Under the pieces are notes generated by a model. It made no database searches and was not told the DNA's origin. It saw nothing but the letters and a program-made list of their open reading frames with translations. DNA of 51,962 nucleotides from Candidatus Binatia bacterium (GTDB lineage: Bacteria > Vulcanimicrobiota > Vulcanimicrobiia > Vulcanimicrobiales > Vulcanimicrobiaceae). Of the stretch, positions 41,307 through 50,632 are shown piece by piece. The position numbers and the translations under genes are program-made. Each line of letters begins with the position of its first letter. Position 1 is the stretch's first letter. Location of the stretch: positions 1-51,962 of the forward strand of contig DATKMJ010000038.1 of NCBI GenBank assembly GCA_035541935.1. Direction: 5' to 3'.

Positions 41307-43889
41307 ATGCCGGCCAGTTCGGCGCGCCGGGCGGTGCGCGATATCCTGTTTTCCGCTTCGATCGGAGCGCTCACGGTCGTCGCTTTTGTCACGCTGCTTG
41401 CGGGGCGTTCGGTTGCGGCCGCTGCGCCGGCGACGTCGGTCCTCGTCAGAGTCGCCCAGACCGCGAACGGAGCCGTGCTTACCGATTCCGATGGGTTCAC
41501 GCTCTACATCTACGATGCGGACTCCGCCAATCGTTCCACGTGCGTCGCGGCGTGTTCGCTGACGTGGCCGCCGCTGGTCGTCGCGTCCGGCGCGACGCCG
41601 ACGGAGCCGTACTCGATCGTCGTGCGCTCGGACGGCACGAGGCAGTGGGCCTATCGGGGCAGACCGCTCTATCGTTACCGAGGCGACGCGCGCCCGGGCG
41701 AGACGCTCGGATCCGCAGGCGGCTGGCACGTCGCACGACCCACCGCGGCCGACGCGGCTCGAGCGCAGCCGTTGACGATCGGCACGACGACCGCGCGGTC
41801 CCAAGCGACGTCATATCGAGCCCTCGACGCTTCGACGGCGACGAAGACCGACACGCCGATCTTGCAAACGCCCGTTAGCGTCGTCGTCGTCACGCAACAA
41901 GTGCTTCAAGATCAGCAGGACGTCAACATCGCTCAAGCCATCGCCAACGTGAGCGGCGTCAGCGTCGGAGGCGGCGGTGCGGCCGACAACGGTCAACCGT
42001 TCTCTTCCATATTCTTACGAGGGTTCTTGACCGACTCGCACTTTCGCGACGGCGTCCGCCTGGACAGCTTCGGCGGAGACAGCGACACGTACGGCCTGCA
42101 GTTGGCCAACGTGGACAGCGTCGAGGTTCTCAAGGGGCCCGCTGCGATTCTGTACGGCGCCGTGGAGCCGGGCGGCATCGTCAACGTGGTTACCAAGCAG
42201 CCGCTGGCGACGCCCTACTACTCGATTTTGCAGCAACTGGGTTCCTACGACTTCTCCCGCCTCGCAATCGATACGTCGGGCCCGCTTTCGTCAGACGGGA
42301 AGCTGCTCTACCGGGTCAACGCATCGTTCGAGAATCAGGGGTCGTGGGTCGACTACGTCTACGATAACAACTCGTTCTTCGCGCCCGTCATGCGATACAA
42401 GTTCGACCCGGCAACGCAGCTTACGCTCCAGTACGAATACCATCATCTCGACCTCGGCCAGAACTATGGCTTCGTTCCGTTGCTCAATGGGGCGCCGGTC
42501 AATCCAAGCATCAATGCCAACTACGGGAACGTTTCACCCGACGTTGAGACGACGAACTTCTGGGACCTGAGCTTTTCGCACCATTTCGCGAGCGGTTGGG
42601 AAATTAAGCAGACGTTCGTGCTGAACGACACCGACGTCGACTCCGCCGGACTCTATCCGAGCACGATCAAGAATCACGCAGACACTTCCAGCGGCTGGGG
42701 CGTCGGCCGCGCGATCAACAACGTCGTAAACGAGAACCAAAATTGGTCGGCGATCACGGACCTCACCCAACATGCGACGACGGGCGACGTTAAGCACACG
42801 CTCCTCTTCGGCGGGGACTTCTATCATTTCGGAACGGATGGTCAGATCAACCAGGCCGGTGAGACGAACAAAAACCTATCCTACGTGGATCTGTTCGACC
42901 CGGTCAACCCAGGAACGCCGTTCAAGAGACCGACGACGCCGCTGCTGTTCGACACGAACGCGAACGGATCGCTCGGCCTCTACGCGCAAGATCAAGTCGA
43001 GTTCCCGGGCAACATCTTCGCGCTTGCGGGGCTGCGCTATCAAGAACTGCATCAGACCAGCAGCGTGACCTTCTACCCGTATCCCGCGGCTGCGAGCCCG
43101 ATTCTCAACGCGACCGCGATAACGCCGCGCCTCGGGCTGCTCTGGCAGCCGCAGAAGTACCTGAGTCTCTACGCCGACTATTCCGGGAATTTCGGTCCGA
43201 ACGCGCCGGGCGATATTCTGCCGAGCGGAGCCAACGTTCCGCCGACGAGCGCGACGCAATGGGAGTTCGGGGTGAAGAGTGCGCTCCTCGGTTCGCAACT
43301 CACTGTGAGCGCGGCGTATTTCGACCTCACCAAGACGAACATCCCGACGCCGGATCCCTCGAACCCCAACTTCGTCTTGATCACGGGGGCAGCTCGGAGC
43401 ACCGGCGTCGAGTTCGATCTGCAGGGGCAGTTCGCTCCCCAATGGCAGGCCGTCGCAAACTACGCCGTCACGAACGCCGTCGTGACGTCGTCGAACGATC
43501 CGATCAACCCCGTCGGCTCGCCGCTCGGCGAGGTCCCGCATTATCTCGCGCGCCTGTGGGTTACGCACGACTTTCGCAAGTCGCCCAACGGGCCGAAGAT
43601 CGGCGGTGGGATCGGCTTCAACGGCCCCGAGCCCTACCTCTACGCCGGCGGCTCGGGGCTCGTCATACCGCCCTACTGTACCGTGGATTTAATGGCGTCC
43701 GACGGCTTTAGGATTGGCCAGTCGAGCGTTCGCGCGCAGATCAATGCGACGAACGTTTTCAATCGGCGCTACTACGCGGACGCTCAGAACTCGTCGAGTT
43801 TCTTCGTCACGAAGGCGCCGTATACAGCCTTTACGGCGCTCTACGGCCCGCCGCAGCAAGTCACGGGAGAGATCGTCTTTGGACTATAA
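41307..43889 (+). CDS. TonB-dependent receptor with N-terminal COG4315 domain
   Basis: 860 residues. N-terminal signal peptide or anchor (TVVAFVTLLAGRSVAAAA). Residues ~45-145 are a COG4315/PF03640 secreted-repeat domain (GFTLYIYDADSANRSTC, CSLTWPPL with Cys79 and Cys83, GRPLYRYRGDARPGE). From ~170 a TonB plug follows (TPVSVVVVTQQVLQDQ, FLRGFLTDSHFRDG, VLKGPAAILYG, EPGGIVNVVTKQP), then a 22-strand-type barrel to the end. It resembles ferri-siderophore receptors. The plug/barrel takes metal complexes through the outer membrane with TonB energy. The N-terminal fusion is unusual and might reduce or hold metal. Its stop overlaps the PepSY gene start. Ligand (iron or copper chelate) is open. Confidence 0.9.
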   Translation: MPASSARRAVRDILFSASIGALTVVAFVTLLAGRSVAAAAPATSVLVRVAQTANGAVLTDSDGFTLYIYDADSANRSTCVAACSLTWPPLVVASGATPTEPYSIVVRSDGTRQWAYRGRPLYRYRGDARPGETLGSAGGWHVARPTAADAARAQPLTIGTTTARSQATSYRALDASTATKTDTPILQTPVSVVVVTQQVLQDQQDVNIAQAIANVSGVSVGGGGAADNGQPFSSIFLRGFLTDSHFRDGVRLDSFGGDSDTYGLQLANVDSVEVLKGPAAILYGAVEPGGIVNVVTKQPLATPYYSILQQLGSYDFSRLAIDTSGPLSSDGKLLYRVNASFENQGSWVDYVYDNNSFFAPVMRYKFDPATQLTLQYEYHHLDLGQNYGFVPLLNGAPVNPSINANYGNVSPDVETTNFWDLSFSHHFASGWEIKQTFVLNDTDVDSAGLYPSTIKNHADTSSGWGVGRAINNVVNENQNWSAITDLTQHATTGDVKHTLLFGGDFYHFGTDGQINQAGETNKNLSYVDLFDPVNPGTPFKRPTTPLLFDTNANGSLGLYAQDQVEFPGNIFALAGLRYQELHQTSSVTFYPYPAAASPILNATAITPRLGLLWQPQKYLSLYADYSGNFGPNAPGDILPSGANVPPTSATQWEFGVKSALLGSQLTVSAAYFDLTKTNIPTPDPSNPNFVLITGAARSTGVEFDLQGQFAPQWQAVANYAVTNAVVTSSNDPINPVGSPLGEVPHYLARLWVTHDFRKSPNGPKIGGGIGFNGPEPYLYAGGSGLVIPPYCTVDLMASDGFRIGQSSVRAQINATNVFNRRYYADAQNSSSFFVTKAPYTAFTALYGPPQQVTGEIVFGL

Positions 43890-45087
43890 GGCGCTACGCG
43901 GAGCGTTCGTCTTGGCGCATCGGTACGTCGGGCTTGCGCTCGCCGCGTTTCTCGTCATCGAAGGCTTGACCGGCAGTCTTCTTGCATTCAACGCGCAACT
44001 TGAGCGGCTGATAAGCCCCCAGCTCTTCGCCGTGCCGGCCCCGGGTGCGCGCCGGCTCTCGCTCGGCGAGCTTGCCGAAAAGGCCGAGGCGCTCGTGCCG
44101 AACGGGCAGGTCGATTACCTCTTCGCCTATCCCAACCAAACGATGGTGCGCATGGAACCTCGGCCTCTGCCAGGTCTGAAGGACGGAAAGCCGATCGGGT
44201 TCACGCAGCTCTTCCTCGATCCGTGGACCGGCAGAGAGCTTGGCCGGCGCGACTTCGGTAATCTCGGGCAAGGGCCGATTAACGTTATGCCTTTCATTTA
44301 CAATCTTCACAGCGATTTGGCATTCGGGCCTAACGGCGAGCTCGTCCTCGGCGTCGTCGCATTGCTTTGGACGATCGATTGCTTCGTGGCATTTTATCTA
44401 ACGCTTCCGCCAGTGCGCCGCGAGTTTTGGCGACGCTGGCGGTTGGCGTGGAAGGTCAAATGGACCGTCGGAGCTTTTCGTCTGAATTTCGACCTGCATC
44501 GGTCGGGCGGACTATGGCTCTGGCCAATGCTTTTCGTCTTTGCCTGGTCGAGCGTGATGCTCGCGCTGCCGTCGGTCTACGGGCGCGTCACCGGAGAACT
44601 CTTCGATTATCGCTCGGAGGACTCGCTGCTCACGTTTCCGGCGCACTCGCTTTCGCGGCCTAAACTCGATTGGATCTCAGCCGAGCGCATCGGTGCGCGG
44701 CTTCTCGCCGAGCAGGGAGCCTCGCACGGATTCACTGTGGTTGCCGAGCCGGATACTCTTGCCTACATCCGGGAGGAAAGCGCTTACTCCTACGGTGCGC
44801 GGACGACGTTGGATATCCGAGGCGAAACATCCGATACCGGCGTGTGGTTTGATGCCGATACGGGTGCCTTTCGCCACCTCTTCTTGCCGAGCGGTCAGCA
44901 TACCGGAAACACGATCGGTACGTGGCTGTGGGCGCTGCACTTTGCAGATCTCGGCGACAGTCCGGTTTATCACGGCTTCGTTTGCATCATTGGGCTCGTA
45001 ATTGTCATGCTCGCATTCACAGGCGTCTACATTTGGTTTAAGAAGCGCAGCGCGCGGCGTTTTCGTATTCGCGCGAAAACGTCTTGA
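43879..45087 (+). CDS. PepSY-TM membrane protein, ferric/cupric-chelate reductase-like
   Basis: 402 residues from TTG at 43879, inside the end of the TonB-receptor gene, with GGGAGAG 7 bases upstream. It opens with the PepSY-TM helix (LAHRYVGLALAAFLVIEGLTG), then a periplasmic PepSY domain (PWTGRELGRRDFG). Helices ELVLGVVALLWTIDCFVAFYL and LWLWPMLFVFAWSSVML follow, then a second PepSY part and a last helix (LVIVMLAFTGVYIWF). His residues at helix ends (HRYVG, NLHSDL, DLHRSGG, LWALHFADLG) fit haem ligands as in FsrB-type siderophore reductases. Paired with a TonB receptor it probably reduces the imported metal chelate at the inner membrane. Confidence 0.88.
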   Translation: MDYKALRGAFVLAHRYVGLALAAFLVIEGLTGSLLAFNAQLERLISPQLFAVPAPGARRLSLGELAEKAEALVPNGQVDYLFAYPNQTMVRMEPRPLPGLKDGKPIGFTQLFLDPWTGRELGRRDFGNLGQGPINVMPFIYNLHSDLAFGPNGELVLGVVALLWTIDCFVAFYLTLPPVRREFWRRWRLAWKVKWTVGAFRLNFDLHRSGGLWLWPMLFVFAWSSVMLALPSVYGRVTGELFDYRSEDSLLTFPAHSLSRPKLDWISAERIGARLLAEQGASHGFTVVAEPDTLAYIREESAYSYGARTTLDIRGETSDTGVWFDADTGAFRHLFLPSGQHTGNTIGTWLWALHFADLGDSPVYHGFVCIIGLVIVMLAFTGVYIWFKKRSARRFRIRAKTS

Positions 45088-45136
45088 GTCGGCCCCTATG
45101 AGTCGCACTTTCGTTTTGAAGAGAAAGGTTGGCACG

Positions 45137-46393
45137 ATGAGCGTAACGGCACGTAAGGCGATCGTTCGGATTTGCGTCGCACTGGGAGTGCCTATGCTCG
45201 TTTCCGGATGCGCGGAACGATTGCCGCAGTGGCAGTTCGGCGCGCGACCGGTGTTTAGGATCGCCGGAGCACCCGGCGAGTCCGTCGCCGATCCGTCGCT
45301 TGCGTGGACTTCGGGCGGTCGATTGTATGTCGGTGTCTCGACATCGATTGGGGCGTCTTCCGCGTTCGCGTTGTTCAGCACGAGCGGCGACGGAGATCAT
45401 CTTGTGAAGAACGGCGTGGCACCGGTGCGCCCGAGTTTGGTAACTGGGGGACAAAGCGGACCGATCTACGCGCTCGATCGCGACGAGCACGAACACATTC
45501 TATGGTCCGACGAGGCTTCGGGGACGCACCATCTGTATGCAATGCAGCGTGGTTGGGCCGATCCGGCGTGGGTGCTCGCCGACGTGCGCGACAAGAGCGC
45601 TTCGGCGAAAAAATGGATCGCCTTCGGTGGGCTCTCCACCGGTCCACACGACACCGTATACGCGAGCTTTCTCGACGAGCGTGGCAACAAAACACCTGCC
45701 GAAGACGTAAGTTCGGTGTGGTTCGCGCGCTCGGCAAATGGCAGAGCTTTCTCGCCCAACATTCAGATCGCGGCACATACCTGTTCGTGCTGCAGGACCG
45801 CGACGGCCGCCGCTCCCGACGGAAAAACCGTCTACGTTGCGTTCCGCGGGAACTACGACACCGACGTGCGCGACATGGCCGTCGCGACGTCATACGATGG
45901 CGGACGGACCTTCGGGAAGCCCGTACGCTTAGGGCCCGACGGGTGGCAGATACACGGCTGTCCGGAGGCGGGGCCGTCGCTCCTCGTGCAAGGAGATCGA
46001 CTTTATGTCGTTTGGTTCACCCTTGGAGCAGAGTCGCGGCCGACGATCCGCCTTGCAATCTCCGACGATTTCGGTCGCTCGTTCTCGCGGGCGAAAATTA
46101 TCTCCGGAGGAATTCTCGACGTAAATCATCCGAAGATCGCCGCGCTGACTCACGATAGCGAGGTCGTCGTCTTCGAGGGCACGGATCCGTCACGTCTTGC
46201 GGGTAATGGGAACAGACAGGCTTGGGCGGAGACGATTACCGGGACGACGCCCGGCGTTCCGGCCGCCGCGACGCCGCCGGAGGTCTCGATTCACGATCCC
46301 GTCGTCGCCGCAGCCAACGCTCAACTTATTTACGTTGCCGCAGTGGCCGGAGACGACGTAATCATTATGCGTGGAAGAGCGCGCACGCCCTAA
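45137..46393 (+). CDS. BNR/sialidase-like propeller lipoprotein with CxCC motif
   Basis: 418 residues from the ATG giving MSVTARK, preceded by AGAAAGG; an ATG at 45098 is an alternative. Lipobox VSGC (Cys25). Asp-box/BNR repeats typical of six-bladed sialidase-fold propellers are present (SYDGGRTFGKP, SDDFGRSFSRA). Two Cys motifs stand out: HTCSCCRTATAA and WQIHGCPEAGP. They are shared by a family of exported sialidase-like proteins whose function I do not know; the Cys and His residues could bind metal or form a disulfide network. It lies 49 bases after the PepSY gene and is the last gene of the plus-strand copper set. Sialidase catalytic Arg residues were not identified. Confidence 0.8.
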   Translation: MSVTARKAIVRICVALGVPMLVSGCAERLPQWQFGARPVFRIAGAPGESVADPSLAWTSGGRLYVGVSTSIGASSAFALFSTSGDGDHLVKNGVAPVRPSLVTGGQSGPIYALDRDEHEHILWSDEASGTHHLYAMQRGWADPAWVLADVRDKSASAKKWIAFGGLSTGPHDTVYASFLDERGNKTPAEDVSSVWFARSANGRAFSPNIQIAAHTCSCCRTATAAAPDGKTVYVAFRGNYDTDVRDMAVATSYDGGRTFGKPVRLGPDGWQIHGCPEAGPSLLVQGDRLYVVWFTLGAESRPTIRLAISDDFGRSFSRAKIISGGILDVNHPKIAALTHDSEVVVFEGTDPSRLAGNGNRQAWAETITGTTPGVPAAATPPEVSIHDPVVAAANAQLIYVAAVAGDDVIIMRGRARTP

Positions 46394-46472
46394 TAGCGGC
46401 CGTTGCACGATGTCACCATCGAGGTAAGGCCGTGTTTACTCCGCCGTTGCTCGACACTGCAAGGAGGATGCG

Positions 46473-47501
46473 ATGCGCAAGTCAGTGACCCGTTTTTTGT
46501 TGCTTCTGCTAATCGAGTCCACGGTCGGCGTGGCGGCGCCGCCTTTGACCGCACAGTACCCCGACGGGCAGATTCTGAGCTCAAAGCCTTGGCCGGCGTT
46601 GCCTCCTTATGAGTCCCTGGATGATTTCGGTCGCGGCTATTTTTCGCGCGCAGCCTACGAAGCCGCTCGCGCGCAAACGGGGTTCGACACGCTCGAAATC
46701 ACATACGCTAGCGATGGGTTTCAAGTGCACGGATTGTTAATCAAGCCAAAAGCGCCGGGTTCGCGGAAATGGCCGGCGATAATATTCAACCGAGGAGGCA
46801 ACGGCGAACTCGGGCGTATCACTGATAACGGGCTGCCTTGCGGGGCTGCAAACACGTCGTGCTTAGACGTCGCCGACCTTTACCTTCTCGCTAAGGCCGG
46901 CTTCGTGGTCATCGCGTCCAACTACCGCTACGAAGGTGCCACCGAAAAACGCGATGAGTGGGGCGGAGTTGACGTCGACGACGTCCTCAATCTCGTCCCG
47001 GCGCTGAAGGCGCTCGGCTTCGTGGACCCCGAGCGGCTGTTCATGCTCGGTCTATCGCGTGGCGGCACGATGACCTACCTTGCGATCAAACGAGGAATTC
47101 CCATCCGGGCTGCAGCCGTCATCGGCGCGGTCGCCGACGTGAAAGCATGGGTGGATGCCAGGCCAGAGATGGGCCTCGTCAACGGGAATCAGTATATCGA
47201 CGGCTTCGCAAATATCTGGCCGGATTACGAACACCGCGCCGAAGAAGAGTACCGAGCGCGATCAGCTGTCTATTGGGCCGACCGGATCAACGTGCCGATT
47301 CTCATTCTGCATAGCCGAACGGACAGACTCGTGCCTGTAACCCAAGCTCTCCGAATGGCAGAGGCGCTTCAGGAAAACGGCAAGGTGTTCGCCCTTCACA
47401 TCTACGATCGCGACGGCCACGCCCTGCCGCGGAATCGCGACGACCGGGATCGGATGATCATCGATTGGTTCAACCGAGCCGCTAGCCAGAGCGGCCAATA
47501 A
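46473..47501 (+). CDS. secreted S9-like alpha/beta hydrolase
   Basis: 342 residues with AAGGAGG about 5 bases upstream of the ATG. Signal peptide ~1-20 (LLLLLIESTVGVAA). The C-terminal two thirds is a prolyl-oligopeptidase-type hydrolase: oxyanion region PAIIFNRGGNG, nucleophile elbow GLSRGG, acid residue in LHSRTDRLVP, and His in YDRDGHALPRN. The seven-bladed propeller of full-size S9 peptidases is absent; a short N-terminal helical region takes its place. It is probably an exported peptidase or esterase. It lies 79 bases downstream of the copper set and may have its own promoter. Confidence 0.87.
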   Translation: MRKSVTRFLLLLLIESTVGVAAPPLTAQYPDGQILSSKPWPALPPYESLDDFGRGYFSRAAYEAARAQTGFDTLEITYASDGFQVHGLLIKPKAPGSRKWPAIIFNRGGNGELGRITDNGLPCGAANTSCLDVADLYLLAKAGFVVIASNYRYEGATEKRDEWGGVDVDDVLNLVPALKALGFVDPERLFMLGLSRGGTMTYLAIKRGIPIRAAAVIGAVADVKAWVDARPEMGLVNGNQYIDGFANIWPDYEHRAEEEYRARSAVYWADRINVPILILHSRTDRLVPVTQALRMAEALQENGKVFALHIYDRDGHALPRNRDDRDRMIIDWFNRAASQSGQ

Positions 47502-47531
47502 TCGCAAAGAGCTCTTCACCGGCCGTTGGAG

Positions 47532-47681
47532 TTATGGCCGCGACAAAGTCCGTAGAAGTGGCGAAGGAGTCTCGGTAGCGACGCGCGACCGCTCGGAGGC
47601 GACGACGCCGTCGGGCTCGCCGGTGAGATCGCGCATGACCTGCCACCGGATCGCCGGATCGTCTGCCAACAACCACCGCAT
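47532..47681 (-). pseudogene. fragment of a squalene-cyclase-like repeat protein
   Basis: About 50 codons beginning MRWLLADDPAIRWQVMRD and continuing LTGEPDGVVASERSRVATE before the frame loses similarity and stops. The motif DPAIRWQVxRDL, followed by ERxRVAxEGW, opens a common family annotated as prenyltransferase/squalene-oxidase repeat proteins. The expected GWGARLLALQ continuation and the rest of the ~300-residue protein are missing, so this is a truncated remnant. An in-frame extension upstream to 47729 is possible. The stretch 47502-47803 holds nothing else except the palindrome near its end. Confidence 0.5.
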
Positions 47682-47768
47682 GGCGCTCGCCTCGCTCGTC
47701 GCTGCCTCGCTACGGTAGAGCCAAGCCAACCACCCGCGCCGGGCTCGTTCCGCCCCGGGGCAAAATGG

Positions 47769-47791
47769 TGTAGTATGAATTCTGCACTACA
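47769..47791. promoter_or_regulatory. palindrome upstream of the mosaic lipoprotein gene
   Basis: TGTAGT and ACTACA form perfect 6-base arms around 11 bases, just ahead of the ribosome site GGAGG (47794-47798). TAGTAT inside the left arm could be a -10, with TTCCGC 17 bases upstream as a poor -35. The position over a promoter suggests a repressor site; the protein is unknown. Confidence 0.5.
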
Positions 47792-47803
47792 TCGGAGGCG
47801 AAT

Positions 47804-50563
47804 ATGACGTTGCGCTCGACCTTATCGTTCGTTCTTCTCGCCGGCGTTCTCTCGCTTAGCGCGTGCAACGGCACGGGCACCACGCGGACCGGCTCGCTCA
47901 TTCCATCCCAGCCGAACGGCGCAGCGGCGCGCGAGCGGGGCGGGGCCTCGTCAATCGCGGGCGACGCCGCGACGCGAGATCTCCTGTACGTATCGAATCG
48001 TAAGGACGGAAGCGTTGACGTCTTCGCCTATCCCGCCGGCACGCCGGAAGGCTCGCTGCTCGGCGTGCACGCGAGCGGCCTCTGTTCGGACTCCGACGGC
48101 AACGTCTTTATCCCGGCCGGCAACCGCGTGTTGGAGTTCGCCCACGCCGACGCGCGGCCGCTCGCCACGCTCCCCAACCCGATCGGCGGAGACGCGCAAT
48201 TCTGTGCGGTCGATCCCGCGACGGGAGACCTCGCCGTTTCCGGAGGCCACGGCATCGCGATCTACGCCGGCGCCAAAGGCGCTCCGAAGACCGCCGTGGA
48301 TCGCGACAGCACCCTCCGCTATGGCTCGGCCGCGTACGACGGCAAGGGGAACCTCTTCATCGAGGTTGCCGCGCGCGCGGGCAGTGCGAATCTCGTCGAG
48401 CTGCCCAAGGGCGCCGTGCGAGTCGAAAGCATCGCGTGGGAGAAGCGACCGAATCTCGGATCGATTCAGTGGGACGGCAAGTACCTCGCAGCCGAGAGCC
48501 CGCAGCGCGGCGCCGGCGCGACGATCCTGCGGTACGATATAAGCGGAAAGCAGGCCGTGCCGGCGGGTAAGATCGTGGTCGCCGATGCCGGCAACCCGAT
48601 GCAGTTTTCGATCGCGGGCGGGCGCGTCGTCGTGCCCGGCGATGCCGGCGTTACCGTCGCCGACTATCCGAGCGGCGAACGCTCGGTGCAGATCGGCGCC
48701 GGCGCTCGCGAACCCCAAGCCGCCGCGATCAGTGCCGCGAAGCATCGCAAGATCGCCGTCACGACCTATCACTACAACAACATGCGCACGGGCTGGGACG
48801 ACCAAGAAACGATCCTGAACCAAACGAACGTCAGGTCGAACTTCGGTTTACTGCACGCGGTCGCGCTCGACGATCAGGTCGATACGCAGCCCCTGCTCGT
48901 AGCGAACGAGGTGACGACCCGCGGCTCGACGCCCGGAAAGCACGACGTCGTCTACGTCACGACCGAAAACGACAGCGTCTACGCCATCGATGCGACGACC
49001 GGAACGGTGCTCTTCCAACAGAGCCTCGGCACGCCGGTTCCCTACCCGTTGGGTTGCAACAATAACGGACCGAACGTGGGCATAGACGGGACGCCGGTCA
49101 TCGACAAGAAGGCGAACGTCATGTACGTCGTCGCCTACGTCATGCAGAGCAACACGCCGAAGTATTACATTCACGAGCTCAGTCTGGCCAACCTCACCGA
49201 CGTCATATCGCCGGTCTTGGTCACCGCATCGCACAAGTTGACGAACGGCAAGACCTATAACTTCAATGCGGAGTATCAGCGCCAGCGGCCCGCGCTCCTC
49301 GAAGCGAACGGGAATATCTACGCGGGATTCGGCAGCTTCTGCGATTTCAACGCCTCGCAATCGCGTGGATGGCTGCTCGGCTGGCAGGCCGGGACGCTGA
49401 CGCCGCTCGCCGCGAATCGCTTGAACGACGCGCTCTCGTCGTCGCAAGACAATTTCTTCCTATCCGCGATCTGGATGTCGGGCTACGGCCCCGCCGCGGA
49501 CTCCGCCGGCAACGTCTACTTCGTCACCGGCAACTCCGACTATTCCGGAAACTCATACGACCCCGTCAACAACGTCGCCGAAAGCGTCGTGAAGGTCAGT
49601 GGCGATCTGACGCAGCTGCTCAGCGTCTTCACGCCGTCGGACGAGAGCGACCTCGACGAGAGCGACGCAGACTTCGGATCGGGCGGCGTGATGTTGCTGC
49701 CGAAATCGGCGGCGAGACTGCCGCTCGCCGTGGCGGCCGGTAAAGAGGGAACGATGTTCCTCATGAACCGGAAGAACTTGGGCGGTTATAATCCCAGCGG
49801 TTCGAACCACGTGCTGGATTCGGAGAACATCGGCGGATGCTGGTGCGGCCCGTCGTACTTCGGTGCGGCCAGCGATGGGACGCCGCGCATCGTCGGGAGC
49901 GGCGGCAACACCGTCACCGTCTGGAAAGTCGAGAAGTCGCACGGAACGAAGCTCGTCATGGACGGATACTCGCAAGGATTGCCCGGCGGACAAGATCCCG
50001 GCTTCTTTACGGCGATCTCATCGAACGGCCACGCTCCCGGTGCGATTATCTGGGCACTCGCGCGACCGGATTACGTGCCGGGCAACATCACGCTCTTCGC
50101 GTTCGCGGCCGACCCGCCCAGCTCGGAATTGCAGACGCTCTTTCAGGGGACGGCGGGCTCGTGGGGCGCCGCCGGTGGGAACGCGAATCTCGTGCCGGTC
50201 GTCGCCAACGGACAGGTCTACGTGGCGAGCTTCGAGCAGCTCGACATCTTCGGGCTCATCGGCACCAACGGTAAGCGCGCGACGCCGTTGACGGCGAAGG
50301 CCGAGTTGACGCCGGCGGGCGCACCGCACGAAGTCACGGGAACGCTCGTCGCCCTAAAGGGCTCGCAGTTCACGTTACGCACTCGCACCGGAAACCTCGT
50401 GCGCGTGGACGGCTCCGATGCCGCGGCGCACGAACGCAGCGTCTTGCTCGTCGCGGGCGAGGCCTTCGACGCGCGGGGCGTCTACGACGCCGGCGGTGTG
50501 CTGCACGCGAGCGCGATCGTGCGGGCCAAGCCCGCGCAATCCATGTGGCCTGCCGACAGGTAA
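47804..50563 (+). CDS. mosaic lipoprotein: WDGKY propeller, PQQ-type propeller and DUF5666-like end
   Basis: 919 residues, ATG 5 bases after GGAGG. Lipobox LSAC (Cys21). Residues ~60-310 repeat the lipoprotein family seen at 24581 and 25668 (LLYVSNRKDGSVDVFAYP, IQWDGKYLAAES). Residues ~325-830 are a second, larger propeller opening with TTYHYNNMRTGWDDQE and DVVYVTTENDSVYAIDATTG, like acidobacterial PQQ-repeat proteins. It includes a Cys cluster (IGGCWCGPS). The last ~80 residues (HEVTGTLVALKGSQFTLRTR) resemble the small DUF5666 beta-barrel. It should be a large, surface- or periplasm-facing scaffold. Three building blocks joined in one chain suggest domain shuffling. Function unknown. Confidence 0.83.
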   Translation: MTLRSTLSFVLLAGVLSLSACNGTGTTRTGSLIPSQPNGAAARERGGASSIAGDAATRDLLYVSNRKDGSVDVFAYPAGTPEGSLLGVHASGLCSDSDGNVFIPAGNRVLEFAHADARPLATLPNPIGGDAQFCAVDPATGDLAVSGGHGIAIYAGAKGAPKTAVDRDSTLRYGSAAYDGKGNLFIEVAARAGSANLVELPKGAVRVESIAWEKRPNLGSIQWDGKYLAAESPQRGAGATILRYDISGKQAVPAGKIVVADAGNPMQFSIAGGRVVVPGDAGVTVADYPSGERSVQIGAGAREPQAAAISAAKHRKIAVTTYHYNNMRTGWDDQETILNQTNVRSNFGLLHAVALDDQVDTQPLLVANEVTTRGSTPGKHDVVYVTTENDSVYAIDATTGTVLFQQSLGTPVPYPLGCNNNGPNVGIDGTPVIDKKANVMYVVAYVMQSNTPKYYIHELSLANLTDVISPVLVTASHKLTNGKTYNFNAEYQRQRPALLEANGNIYAGFGSFCDFNASQSRGWLLGWQAGTLTPLAANRLNDALSSSQDNFFLSAIWMSGYGPAADSAGNVYFVTGNSDYSGNSYDPVNNVAESVVKVSGDLTQLLSVFTPSDESDLDESDADFGSGGVMLLPKSAARLPLAVAAGKEGTMFLMNRKNLGGYNPSGSNHVLDSENIGGCWCGPSYFGAASDGTPRIVGSGGNTVTVWKVEKSHGTKLVMDGYSQGLPGGQDPGFFTAISSNGHAPGAIIWALARPDYVPGNITLFAFAADPPSSELQTLFQGTAGSWGAAGGNANLVPVVANGQVYVASFEQLDIFGLIGTNGKRATPLTAKAELTPAGAPHEVTGTLVALKGSQFTLRTRTGNLVRVDGSDAAAHERSVLLVAGEAFDARGVYDAGGVLHASAIVRAKPAQSMWPADR

Positions 50564-50632
50564 GGCAAGGGGCCGGTAGCTCGACCAAGAACCTGTGAAC
50601 CGCCGAGCGCCTCGCTCGGGGATGGAGAGAAC

